Origin: Bacteroidota bacterium
Lineage (GTDB): Bacteria; Bacteroidota; Bacteroidia; Flavobacteriales_D; Sanyastnellaceae
Length of the DNA: 48,751 bases
Reading direction: 5' to 3'
Assembly: GCA_027624855.1 (NCBI GenBank)
Contig: JAQBTQ010000018.1
Location: forward strand, 1-48,751
Positions 26,891 through 34,760 of this stretch are shown piece after piece. Every line of letters begins with the position of its first letter. Position 1 is the stretch's first letter. Below the pieces are notes generated by a model that made no database searches, was not told where the DNA came from, and was given only the letters and a program-made list of their open reading frames with translations. A program made the position numbers and the translations under genes.

Positions 26891-28030
26891 TTATCGCGAT
26901 TTTGGGATGCACAAGACATCTCCAATTCGAATGTGGTCTTTGATATCGTTGATTTCTTTGATCATATCAGGAGTCGTGCCAGGATATCGCTGGGATAAGT
27001 TCCATAGGGTGTCTCCTTTTTTGACTTCATGGAAAATGCATGGCTTCGATTCTTGGTTTTTGCCAGGTGAGGTTGGAGTATTCGTTGAAATAGGCAAACG
27101 GGGGGTGTATTCATTGAAATCGTCGCAACTCATCGTTTTTGATCCAATCCACCATGGAATGAATTGTTCAATGGTGGTCTCGGTTAATCCAAGCGATTGA
27201 ACCAATTCATTTTTTGAAAGACTGACATCACATGGAACAGGGCTCATGGAATTGCTGAATGCAATCCATTCAATTTGTGTATTCGGTACCTCGACATTGA
27301 CCATCATTCGACTGACAACGCGGTACAATCCGAGCCATGCATCGAGATCGTCATCACTGCCAGGGAGGGCATCCCATGTCATGGCAAATTCGACTCCTTT
27401 GGAAAACGCGACCAAGACGCGAATGGGGTCATCGGGAAAATTTCGCTGCAATTGTTGAAGATGATTTATTGCGGCTGCAGAGGAAGAGCTAGGGATGAAT
27501 CGCTCATCAATGCGGTCATTCATGGTCAATCCGGAATTTTTAGCGATTGTCCGATCCATTGACCACAGGCCATTTTTTCCGTCGGTGGTTGCGTGTCGAT
27601 GGTTGCAATGAGTTAGGAGCATGGGCAGCCATTGAAAAGCAGGAGGAAGCGAAGACTGATCCATTGAATTGCCTATATCACTCGAATACATGCTATACAA
27701 AATGCCCATTTGCTTCAATCGTTTTCCACTTTGATTCAAAAGGATTTGCATACAACGTGCTTCTAGGTGCTTGTCTTCACCCCATGGTTGAAGGGATTCT
27801 TCAAGTTCGTCGAGCGGTGGGATTGCACTCAGAATCGGGGGCATTCGCGAGTCGATGGTTTTTGAAGAAAGCGTATTATAAAACAAAGTGTAATCAGTTA
27901 GTTGAATTCTTCTGTCAAACTCCTGTGCCCAATTTTCCGGAGTTGTTTGGGCCAAAGTCCAAGTCAAACCCGCACAAAAATGTAAGGCCAGGGCCAACAT
28001 TGAACAGTATCTGAGTGCCTGATACGTCAT
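26891..28030 (-). CDS. LysM protein with degenerate lytic-transglycosylase domain
   Basis: This is a 379-residue exported protein with a signal peptide ending TLAQ. Residues about 127-215 align without gaps to the MltD-type transglycosylase core: LPPAFQWLP...NGLWS...IDERFIPSSSSAAAINHLQQL. The catalytic Glu of the LPxxES motif is replaced by Leu139 (LPMLLTHCN), the WQ glutamine by Ser, and the AAYN motif by VAFS. A C-terminal LysM domain (about 334-378, HEVKKGDTLWNLSQRYPG...IRIGDVLCIPK) should bind peptidoglycan. I infer a catalytically dead wall-binding protein, perhaps a regulator or scaffold for septal or envelope enzymes. It is transcribed away from the candidate small RNA. Confidence 0.82.
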   Translation of the reverse strand: MTYQALRYCSMLALALHFCAGLTWTLAQTTPENWAQEFDRRIQLTDYTLFYNTLSSKTIDSRMPPILSAIPPLDELEESLQPWGEDKHLEARCMQILLNQSGKRLKQMGILYSMYSSDIGNSMDQSSLPPAFQWLPMLLTHCNHRHATTDGKNGLWSMDRTIAKNSGLTMNDRIDERFIPSSSSAAAINHLQQLQRNFPDDPIRVLVAFSKGVEFAMTWDALPGSDDDLDAWLGLYRVVSRMMVNVEVPNTQIEWIAFSNSMSPVPCDVSLSKNELVQSLGLTETTIEQFIPWWIGSKTMSCDDFNEYTPRLPISTNTPTSPGKNQESKPCIFHEVKKGDTLWNLSQRYPGTTPDMIKEINDIKDHIRIGDVLCIPKSR

Positions 28031-28101
28031 GAATCAAAAGTAGATATGATTGGATTGGCTTCAATTATTCGATTAATCAAAGTTGTAATAATGATGAAAC
28101 G

Positions 28102-28132
28102 TTGTTTTTATGCGACATATTTAATATATTTG
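28102..28132 (+). promoter_or_regulatory. Bacteroidota-type promoter for a candidate small RNA
   Basis: TTG (28102-28104) and a perfect TATATTTG (28125-28132) are separated by 20 bases, matching the expected -33/-7 pair. Transcription would begin near 28136-28139, directly ahead of a stable hairpin. Confidence 0.6.
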
Positions 28133-28136
28133 ATAA

Positions 28137-28219
28137 TAGGTCATGGAACATTTAGTTCTTGGAGGACCTAGTTGTGAATCGTAGTGAAGCATCTGCAACG
28201 GCGGATGCTTCATTTTTTT
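28137..28219 (+). ncRNA. Candidate small RNA, about 83 nt, two hairpins
   Basis: A promoter match ends at 28132 and a strong intrinsic terminator ends at 28219, enclosing about 83 bases. The 5' hairpin has a 6-bp outer stem (TAGGTC 28137-28142 with GACCTA 28165-28170) and a 4-bp inner stem (GAAC 28146-28149 with GTTC 28155-28158) closing an ATTTA loop. A short single-stranded stretch (28171-28184) links it to the terminator stem. I do not recognise it as 6S RNA, SRP RNA or a known riboswitch. An alternative reading is a transcript for a 13-codon peptide (28143-28184). It could also be a terminated leader for the SRPBCC gene, but I see no alternative pairing that would break the terminator. 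Confidence 0.5.
28185..28219 (+). terminator. Strong intrinsic terminator
   Basis: TGAAGCATCTGC (28185-28196) pairs with GCGGATGCTTCA (28201-28212) over 12 positions with one G-U wobble. The pairing closes an AACG tetraloop and is followed by seven T residues (28213-28219). Confidence 0.85.
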
Positions 28220-28267
28220 ATGATGTACCGGGTAGAACATTCACAACGTTCAATCGTTTTCATTCTC

Positions 28268-28735
28268 ATGAAACTGCATCGACTCGAAACCACCCAATGG
28301 TTGCCATTGAAGCTGGAAGCGGCATGGGATTTTTTCAGTGTGCCTGAAAATCTTGATCGAATCACTCCTCCAGATATGTCATTTGAAATCCTCTCGGGTC
28401 ACGAACGTCGTGCTTTCGCAGGACAAATCATTAGCTATCGCATTCGACCTATTCTGAATATTCCTATGAATTGGGTCACTGAAATCACACAAGTCAAGGA
28501 AGGAGAATACTTCATCGATGAACAGCGATTTGGACCCTATAAATTCTGGCATCACGTACACCGTTTCACGGCTCAGGATGGGGGAGTATTAATGGAAGAT
28601 ACGCTTCATTATGCCTTGCCTGGAGGTTGGATTGGAGAATTGACTGGGGGATTCATTCACAAAAAAGTTCGTGGCATTTTTGAGTTTCGGGAACAAGAAT
28701 TGGAGCGAATTTTTTCCAGAGAATCAGCGGAATGA
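28268..28735 (+). CDS. SRPBCC-fold protein (polyketide cyclase/START-like)
   Basis: This is a 155-residue cytosolic protein of the SRPBCC superfamily. The diagnostic opening is LKLEAAWDFFSVPENLDRITPPDMSF, seen as WDFFSVPENLDRITPP. It continues with ISYRIRPILNIPMNWVTEI, a FGPYKFWHHVHRF strand pair, MEDTLHYALP, and the closing helix IFEFREQELERIF. These small stand-alone members bind hydrophobic ligands; some are annotated as cell-division inhibitor (SulA-like) by historical error. In-frame ATGs upstream (28184) would place the terminator inside the gene, so 28268 is preferred. It converges with the next gene with one base between stops. Confidence 0.88.
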   Translation: MKLHRLETTQWLPLKLEAAWDFFSVPENLDRITPPDMSFEILSGHERRAFAGQIISYRIRPILNIPMNWVTEITQVKEGEYFIDEQRFGPYKFWHHVHRFTAQDGGVLMEDTLHYALPGGWIGELTGGFIHKKVRGIFEFREQELERIFSRESAE

Positions 28736-28736
28736 T

Positions 28737-29201
28737 TCAGTGGCACAAGACGTTTGCTGCCCAAGCGGCCATGAGCAAATTGGGCTTTGCTTTTGCTTGA
28801 AAACCGAGCGAGGTGATATAACCCGCAGAGGCACTGATTAGCTTTTGGGATGGATATTGAGGGTCTGAATTGAAATCGAGGTCAATCTGCTTCACCCGAA
28901 TGTTACACTCGGATAAAATCAAGTTGGCCAATTCAACCGACCGTTCTGTTTCTCCCCACAATTTGGTCCATAGGTCTGTGATTTTCGGTACCCGTTCTTT
29001 TCTGTAAATGACATGGGCTCCGTTATCCGGAAATCGGAAGACAACGGTCGTGACATAAACGGTGTAGCGCTTGTAATTCTGACTATCGCATCCTACGTGA
29101 ATGTCCATGGATTGTTCTGAACACATCGATGCGATGTAGTCACACACATCATGGGCAATATGCCCTCCCATAACCTTGAACTCGCGATTCACTGACATCA
29201 A
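28737..29201 (-). CDS. YkuK-like RNase H-fold protein (DUF458)
   Basis: This is a 154-residue protein. The blocks HVGCDSQNYKRYTVYVTTVVF, read here as HVGCDSQNYKR and YTVYVTTVVFR, together with KLWGETERSVELA and IDLDFNSDP are typical of the YkuK family. That family is predicted to have an RNase H-like fold with acidic metal ligands. The closing segment SASAGYITSLGF.AKAKPN.LMAAWAA also fits. The substrate is unknown. The upstream 87-bp gap holds the terminator of the metalloprotease gene, so this gene should have its own promoter, which I could not identify. Confidence 0.85.
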   Translation of the reverse strand: MMSVNREFKVMGGHIAHDVCDYIASMCSEQSMDIHVGCDSQNYKRYTVYVTTVVFRFPDNGAHVIYRKERVPKITDLWTKLWGETERSVELANLILSECNIRVKQIDLDFNSDPQYPSQKLISASAGYITSLGFQAKAKPNLLMAAWAANVLCH

Positions 29202-29218
29202 GAGTCAAGGTAGCGAGC

Positions 29219-29259
29219 AAAAAGAAGGACGGAAAATCTATTATCAAGAGTTTCCGTCC
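29219..29259 (-). terminator. Intrinsic terminator of the metalloprotease gene
   Basis: GGACGGAAA (29227-29235) and TTTCCGTCC (29251-29259) form a perfect 9-bp stem. After one mismatch it extends with TCT/AGA around a 7-base loop. Read on the minus strand, the stem is followed by TTCTTTTTGC, a U-rich tail. It lies 30 bp past the metalloprotease stop. Confidence 0.75.
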
Positions 29260-29288
29260 AGTTCTTCACACTTTTTGCACAGTCATAC

Positions 29289-31898
29289 TTATCCGGGATT
29301 CAACGCCTTTTCGATAATGAAAACTAAATGTTCTCTATGGGCTCGTGTCAAGGCATCAGGATTGGAACCACTTTTTTGTTCGCGTTGGATACGACGCAAT
29401 GATGACAGCGCCATGGATTGAGCGATGGTGTCGTATTTCTTGGCCGGATCTAAGACATCAATTAGACGTTTGACGTATTCGATTTGCAGTTGCTGCCTGA
29501 CCGTATTGACACTTATTTTCAAATCGTCCTTGAAAATGGCAGTAGTCAAATCACTCATGAACGCGTCTAGCGTATACGCATTACCGTACATATTGGCATC
29601 GGTAATTCTCTGCAGAACACGCGGATGCAAAAGATGATTTAGCGCGTTTTTTTGAGAAGAAATGATTCGAGCGTGAATTTTCGGATCCTCAGGGCTGGCA
29701 AAAAAGCCAAAACCTCTTCGTTGATCTTGCAAATAGCCGTAGACAGAAGTAGCCGCCTCAAATGCATCTGGAGCAAAGGCATAGGTTGCCAAAGCATCCA
29801 TTGCGGCTTTTTGGTCTTCAGCGGATACAGGCTGAAGAGGAGCATTGTCCTGTTGTGAAGGATGAGCTCGATTGTATCGTATCCCCCCAATCTGACGGGT
29901 CATCACGCCCAATTGGGTTATGTACTCTCCTGTTAATGTCAAGTAAGCACGTCGTACTTCAAGAAAACTGCTCTGATCATCATTCCCGTATTCTTCTATG
30001 ATGCCTGGCAACAAATCATTGACCAATTCACAGCGTTCAGCAGCATAAGCGACGGGGTCGCTTGAAAGATCGTAGATATTAACATCAGGATTCATACCAC
30101 CGCCAGGTCTTCGCATGTCATCCGCATCATTTCCAAACATCAAATCTGGATGGGTGGACTTTCTCAGGATTTCCTCAAGTCTCTGAGATTCTTCAAGGGG
30201 GCCATCGTCACTTACAGAATACCCATATTCGATGGCCCAGTGATCGTAAGGTCCTGGCGCATCATCAAAAAACTTTGTTTGTTCGTCAGAATTCCTGGCA
30301 AAATTGATGGAAGGATAATCCATGACGCTGTTGGACATTCCTTGCTCATTCACAACTTCAGCGTTTTTGAGGTCTTCCGGGCTTTGCATGGTCGATCCCG
30401 CCATGTTGTGACTCAATCCCAAGGTGTGACCGACTTCGTGAAGAACCAATCGGTGGAGGGTTTCACGGGTAAATCGCTCCTGATCATCTGAATCAAATGA
30501 TCTTGCGCGCAAGGCGGCCAATCCAAATAATGTTTGCTGAGCATGGATCTGACCTGCATCGCAACGATGCAACATCTCTCCATACAGTGCTCTTGAGCTT
30601 AGCTCTGATTCGTCTTCTTCAGCTTCATCACTTTCATAACCGGCGTTTTGAAATACTTCTGATCTCCACAACCTTCCAGTCATACCGCTCCATTCCAGCA
30701 TGATGTCTGCCCCGAGAATCTCGCCCGTTCGAGGGTTGACAAAGCTCGGTCCGTAACCACTGTAGCGTGGGCTTGGGGAACTCGTCCATCGCAGCACGTT
30801 GTAGCGGATGTCACCGGCATCCCACTCCGCCGAATCCGGTTGAACCTTGACTTGCACCGCATTACTGAATCCAAGAGGTTCAAATGCCAGATTCCACTTC
30901 TCAACGCCCGTGCGGATGTATTCGCGGAATTCGTAAGGGGTGGTGTTTTCAATCCACCATACGATGGGCTTGACAGGTTCAGAAACCTCAGCTTCAGGGT
31001 CTTTTTTCTCAAGCCTCCAGCGGTGAATCATGTCCTTCCATGGTGTGGATGAGGTGGAAGTCATGTGCTCAACTTGTGTGGTGAAGTAGCCAATTCGGGC
31101 ATCGTCCGGACGGGGGGTGAACCCGTCTTCGGGCATTGCGAGCAAACTGTGTTGGTATCGGACAGTAATAACCCTGGGGTCTTCCAATGCCGCTCCTCCA
31201 GATTTAGGGGCTGGATTATCGTAAACATAGTCTACAATAATCTCTGTGTTTTCTGGGTAGTTATTGATGCGGTGAATTTTGGTTTTCTCCTTGGAGAGTT
31301 TTCCCAAAACGGATTCCCCTGGTTTCCTTGAAGGCATTTTGATCATTTCGAAGTCCTCTTGCTTGAAAAGGGCGTCTCCGGAAATCAAGTGCACCGTTTT
31401 CGTAGAATCTTCTCCTTCAATTTTCAAACTTGCGAGGATGGGGGTGTTGATGTTCGCAGAAGCAGCTCGTGAAAGCGGGGATTCGGTATCGAAGAAGTAG
31501 TTTGTATTCTCCGCATGAACTTCCAAGCGCCCGAAATGCTTGTGGAATGAAATGATTTTACTGCTTCGATAACTTCCACGGGTGTATCCTGATTCAGCGA
31601 CTCCATCATCAACATGGGAAAAGTAAATGAATTCACGATTCAACATGGAATCAGGGATTGCCATCCAACTTTCACCATTGATCGTATCACTGTACATGGT
31701 GAAAAGGCCATTGAATTCAATACAATTTTTTGTCAGTTCGTTGATCTTCTTTAATTCCTCGGATCGGGATTTTCCAGAAGGCTTTTCAGTGCTTGATTTA
31801 TTCTTTGACTTTCGGCCTTTTTGAGCCATGCCTTCCGGTGCGACGAGCAGCACAAAGGCGATGAAAAGTAGCCAAGGTAATCGGGCTGATTTGTACAT
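29289..31898 (-). CDS. Exported zinc-dependent metalloprotease (DUF5117/DUF4953 type)
   Basis: This protein has 869 residues from the ATG at 31898, which gives a normal signal peptide (MYKSARLPWLLFIAF, ending GMAQ). An upstream in-frame ATG at 31931 adds non-signal residues. The architecture fits the Bacteroidota zinc-dependent metalloproteases with DUF5118, DUF5117 and DUF4953 regions. The active site is HEVGHTLGLSHN, with H487, E488, H491 and H497 as the metzincin-like set. It is preceded by a region with WWIENTTPYEFREYIRTGVEKWN and followed by NSVMDYPSINFA. A basic Lys/Ser-rich linker follows the signal. It is probably periplasmic or surface-exposed. The substrate is unknown. Confidence 0.92.
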   Translation of the reverse strand: MYKSARLPWLLFIAFVLLVAPEGMAQKGRKSKNKSSTEKPSGKSRSEELKKINELTKNCIEFNGLFTMYSDTINGESWMAIPDSMLNREFIYFSHVDDGVAESGYTRGSYRSSKIISFHKHFGRLEVHAENTNYFFDTESPLSRAASANINTPILASLKIEGEDSTKTVHLISGDALFKQEDFEMIKMPSRKPGESVLGKLSKEKTKIHRINNYPENTEIIVDYVYDNPAPKSGGAALEDPRVITVRYQHSLLAMPEDGFTPRPDDARIGYFTTQVEHMTSTSSTPWKDMIHRWRLEKKDPEAEVSEPVKPIVWWIENTTPYEFREYIRTGVEKWNLAFEPLGFSNAVQVKVQPDSAEWDAGDIRYNVLRWTSSPSPRYSGYGPSFVNPRTGEILGADIMLEWSGMTGRLWRSEVFQNAGYESDEAEEDESELSSRALYGEMLHRCDAGQIHAQQTLFGLAALRARSFDSDDQERFTRETLHRLVLHEVGHTLGLSHNMAGSTMQSPEDLKNAEVVNEQGMSNSVMDYPSINFARNSDEQTKFFDDAPGPYDHWAIEYGYSVSDDGPLEESQRLEEILRKSTHPDLMFGNDADDMRRPGGGMNPDVNIYDLSSDPVAYAAERCELVNDLLPGIIEEYGNDDQSSFLEVRRAYLTLTGEYITQLGVMTRQIGGIRYNRAHPSQQDNAPLQPVSAEDQKAAMDALATYAFAPDAFEAATSVYGYLQDQRRGFGFFASPEDPKIHARIISSQKNALNHLLHPRVLQRITDANMYGNAYTLDAFMSDLTTAIFKDDLKISVNTVRQQLQIEYVKRLIDVLDPAKKYDTIAQSMALSSLRRIQREQKSGSNPDALTRAHREHLVFIIEKALNPG

Positions 31899-31965
31899 GT
31901 TTTGTGGTTTCAGTGAAAGTTGGTTCAGCAAATTATCGGAGCCAAGTTAATTGAAAATGGGAGGG

Positions 31966-32700
31966 TTACTTAAAGCCTCGTTCCCTTTTGATTTGCTCGT
32001 AGGCATTCTGAATGGCATCAAAGCGCTCCCTGGCTTGCTTGCGGTGTGATTCTCCGAGGTCCAGAACTTTATCTGGATGGTATTTGACTGCAAGTTTTCG
32101 ATAGGCCTTTTTGACTTCCGAATCCGTGGCGTCTTTCGTGATTTCTAAGACCTTAAATGGGTCTGATGTGCCTGCACTGAACATTTCTTCAATGCTTTTT
32201 AAGTCACCAGCCGGGATTCGAAGCCACCCGGCAATCTGATGAATCTGATGAATTTCGCTCGAATGAATCTCACCATCCGCTTTGGCTATCCCATACAAGT
32301 ATTGAATCAAGAGTAGCCTCTTCGACAAATCCATGTGGTGCCGAATCTGTTCCGAGACTTCTTTTACCCGAATTTCTTGCTTTAACACATCACGCAACAT
32401 GAGGGTCAATTGGTCCGCTTGATTCGGTCCGAAATTGTTCTTCAAAAAGGCTTTGACGAAGTCCAATTCAGATTTCAATACGCGATCGTCCGCTTTCATC
32501 ACAGCTGCGCTGAGCACAAGCAGCGCAAGACTGAAATCACCCGGTCGTGTTTGGCGATTGCCATTCCAATTGTCATTGGACTCTACGGACAAGGAATTGT
32601 CTGAGAACATCTTGCCGAAGGTGTAACCAAGAATTCCTCCAATTGGCCCTCCTAATGCCCAGCCAATTGCTCCTCCAATCCAAGCTCCGTAGCGGCTCAC
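31966..32700 (-). CDS. DjlA-like membrane co-chaperone with TerB and J domains
   Basis: This is a 244-residue protein starting at a GTG that overlaps the htpG stop (GTGA). The N-terminus is a glycine-rich membrane segment (GGAIGWALGGPIGGILGYTFG, residues about 9-29). A helical TerB/DjlA domain follows (about 55-160, with the KADGEIHSSEIHQI acidic motif). A J domain sits at about 178-244, with the essential HPD in VKYHPDKV. J domains stimulate DnaK. The coupling to htpG suggests that this J-protein and Hsp90 are made in step and may serve the same membrane-associated clients. That last point is inference. Confidence 0.9.
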   Translation of the reverse strand: MSRYGAWIGGAIGWALGGPIGGILGYTFGKMFSDNSLSVESNDNWNGNRQTRPGDFSLALLVLSAAVMKADDRVLKSELDFVKAFLKNNFGPNQADQLTLMLRDVLKQEIRVKEVSEQIRHHMDLSKRLLLIQYLYGIAKADGEIHSSEIHQIHQIAGWLRIPAGDLKSIEEMFSAGTSDPFKVLEITKDATDSEVKKAYRKLAVKYHPDKVLDLGESHRKQARERFDAIQNAYEQIKRERGFK

Positions 32701-34595
32701 GACAACTCAGCGTATCCCTCTTGAATGAAGGTGGTGAGTTCTTCGCCTTCCAACAATCCTTGAGACAAGCGTGCTAAATCTCCGGCTTTTTTGGCCATGG
32801 ATTTTTGCTTTTTCTCATCCTTTTCACCCAGGATTTTCTGAATCAATGCATGGTTTGAATTCACTGCAACGTCGAAACTATCTGGGAGTGAGCCGAACAT
32901 TTGAAAACCGCCTCCACCAACGGCTTGTTGCTCTTTCATGCGGCGCATGAATTCTGAGCGAGTGATGGTCAAAGGAGCTGCTGTTGGCGCCATCGCGACA
33001 AAGTTCACCTTGAATGAGTCGGATGGGAAAGCCCCTTCAATGATTGGTTTAATCTGCGCTTCCTGCTTTTCATCGAGTGCACTGGTCGTTGCCTCATCCG
33101 TTTCGATCAGCTTGTCAATCACGTCGGAGTCAACTCGCTTGAATTGCACATCTGGGTAGGCTTCTTCTAACTTTTGGACCATATGCGCTGCAAGCGGCCC
33201 TTCCATAACCAGTACCTTATACCCTCGCTCGAGAGCTGGTGCAATGAATGCATGCTGGTTTTTAGCATCTGCGGTGTACGGTAAAATGATCTTACCATTC
33301 TTATCTTTTTGCGTGCTACCAACTGCATCAATCAATTCTTCGTAGGTCGTGCATTCCCCAGTGGTGTCCTTGAAGAGCATGAATTTTTTCGCCCGATCCA
33401 AGAATTTTTCGTCAGTAAGCATGCCATATTCGATGAAGATTCGGAGATCATCCCATTGTTCAGCAAATGAATTCCTGTCTTTCTTGAACATTGAATTCAA
33501 TTTGTCTGAAACTTTCTTTGAGATGTGACCACTGATTTTTTTAACGTTGGCATCCTCTTGCAGATAGGATCGCGAAACATTCAATGGAATGTCAGGTGAA
33601 TCGATGACGCCATGCAGCAAGGTGAGAAAGTCCGGAACAATATTTTCGACGTTGTCGGTGATAAACACTTGATTGGAATACAAATGGATTTTATCACGAC
33701 GCAATTCCATTTCCTTTTTCAATTGCGGGAAATAAAGGATCCCTGTTAAGTTGAAAGGGAAGTCTACATTCAGGTGGATGTGGAACAAGGGATCTTCAAA
33801 ATTCATCGGATACAACTCCTTGTAGAATTCTGAGTAGTCCTCATCTTTCAGATCCGCCGGCGTTCGACTCCAAAGTGGCGTCGTTGAGTTGATGACTCGC
33901 GGTATTTCATTTTCAATTTTCTTGACTTTTCCGTCATCGTCTTTCTCACCGTTTGGGTCGTCAATCCATTCTGTTTTCGTGCCGTGAATGATCTCAACAG
34001 GCATGAATTTGCAATATTTCGTCAAGATGCCCTGGATTCGAGCATCTTCAAGAAACTCTTCACTGTCGTCAGCGATGTGCAGAATGATGTCGGTCCCACG
34101 CTCTTCTTTCTCTACTGGATCAATTGAATACTCTGGCGATCCATCACATGACCACTTGATTGCGGTTTCACCGTCTCGCTGACTCCAAGTGACAATGTCG
34201 ACTTGTTTTGCAACCATGAAGGCAGAGTAGAAACCCAAACCAAAGTGTCCTATGATCGCAGTCTTTGCCTCTTCCCCTTGGTACTTATCTAAAAATTCAG
34301 TCGCGCCAGAAAAAGCGATTTGATTGATGTACTTATTGACTTCTTCTTCAGACATTCCAATGCCTCGATCGCGAATGGTCAATGTTTTCGCTTCCTGATC
34401 TCGAATGACTTCAATGGCAGTGTTGCCTTCTACAGTTGGAATTTCTCCGAGCTTGGCCAGGGTTAATCTTTTTTGGGTGGCATCAACCGCATTTGAAACC
34501 AGTTCCCTGAGAAAAATCTCATGGTCGCTGTAAAGAAATTTTTTGATGATTGGAAAAATGTTTTCCGTCTGTACGTTGATGTTTCCTTTTGCCAT
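32697..34595 (-). CDS. htpG: Hsp90 chaperone HtpG
   Basis: This is a 632-residue bacterial Hsp90. The N-terminal ATPase shows LRELVSNAVDATQKR, DRGIGMS (about 77-83) and GHFGLGFYSAF (about 116-126). The middle domain carries SRSYLQEDANVKKI. The C-terminal dimerisation domain ends in GYAELS. The start at MAKGNINVQTENIFP is chosen because upstream in-frame codons to 34709 encode non-conserved sequence. An inverted repeat lies 54-78 bp upstream of the ATG. It is the first gene of a translationally coupled pair with the J-domain protein. Confidence 0.97.
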   Translation of the reverse strand: MAKGNINVQTENIFPIIKKFLYSDHEIFLRELVSNAVDATQKRLTLAKLGEIPTVEGNTAIEVIRDQEAKTLTIRDRGIGMSEEEVNKYINQIAFSGATEFLDKYQGEEAKTAIIGHFGLGFYSAFMVAKQVDIVTWSQRDGETAIKWSCDGSPEYSIDPVEKEERGTDIILHIADDSEEFLEDARIQGILTKYCKFMPVEIIHGTKTEWIDDPNGEKDDDGKVKKIENEIPRVINSTTPLWSRTPADLKDEDYSEFYKELYPMNFEDPLFHIHLNVDFPFNLTGILYFPQLKKEMELRRDKIHLYSNQVFITDNVENIVPDFLTLLHGVIDSPDIPLNVSRSYLQEDANVKKISGHISKKVSDKLNSMFKKDRNSFAEQWDDLRIFIEYGMLTDEKFLDRAKKFMLFKDTTGECTTYEELIDAVGSTQKDKNGKIILPYTADAKNQHAFIAPALERGYKVLVMEGPLAAHMVQKLEEAYPDVQFKRVDSDVIDKLIETDEATTSALDEKQEAQIKPIIEGAFPSDSFKVNFVAMAPTAAPLTITRSEFMRRMKEQQAVGGGGFQMFGSLPDSFDVAVNSNHALIQKILGEKDEKKQKSMAKKAGDLARLSQGLLEGEELTTFIQEGYAELS

Positions 34596-34648
34596 TTTGA
34601 TTTGGTTTACTGCCGATATGAACCAAAGTTCGCGCCAACACAGATTTA

Positions 34649-34673
34649 GGTCAGAAATTCTGCCATTCTGACC
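34649..34673. promoter_or_regulatory. Inverted repeat between htpG and the divergent gene
   Basis: GGTCAGAA (34649-34656) and TTCTGACC (34666-34673) are perfect 8-base arms with a 9-base spacer. It sits in the 165-base divergent gap, close to where the htpG promoter should be. No T-run follows, so an operator is more likely than a terminator. The arm sequence does not match CIRCE. Confidence 0.45.
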
Positions 34674-34760
34674 CTCGAAGCAAGACTTTACGCCGGCTTG
34701 ACAGGTCAAATGGAATTCAAGGGCTAAATTCGAACGAACATTTCTGCCAATATTGTCACA

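Noticed and set aside
28184-28267. Longer SRPBCC reading frame starting at 28184
   Set aside because: The added codons are the terminator hairpin and T-run; the family fold begins at 28268.
34596-34709. N-terminal extension of htpG to an upstream ATG
   Set aside because: The extension lies in the regulatory gap and does not resemble any Hsp90; the family opening begins at 34595.
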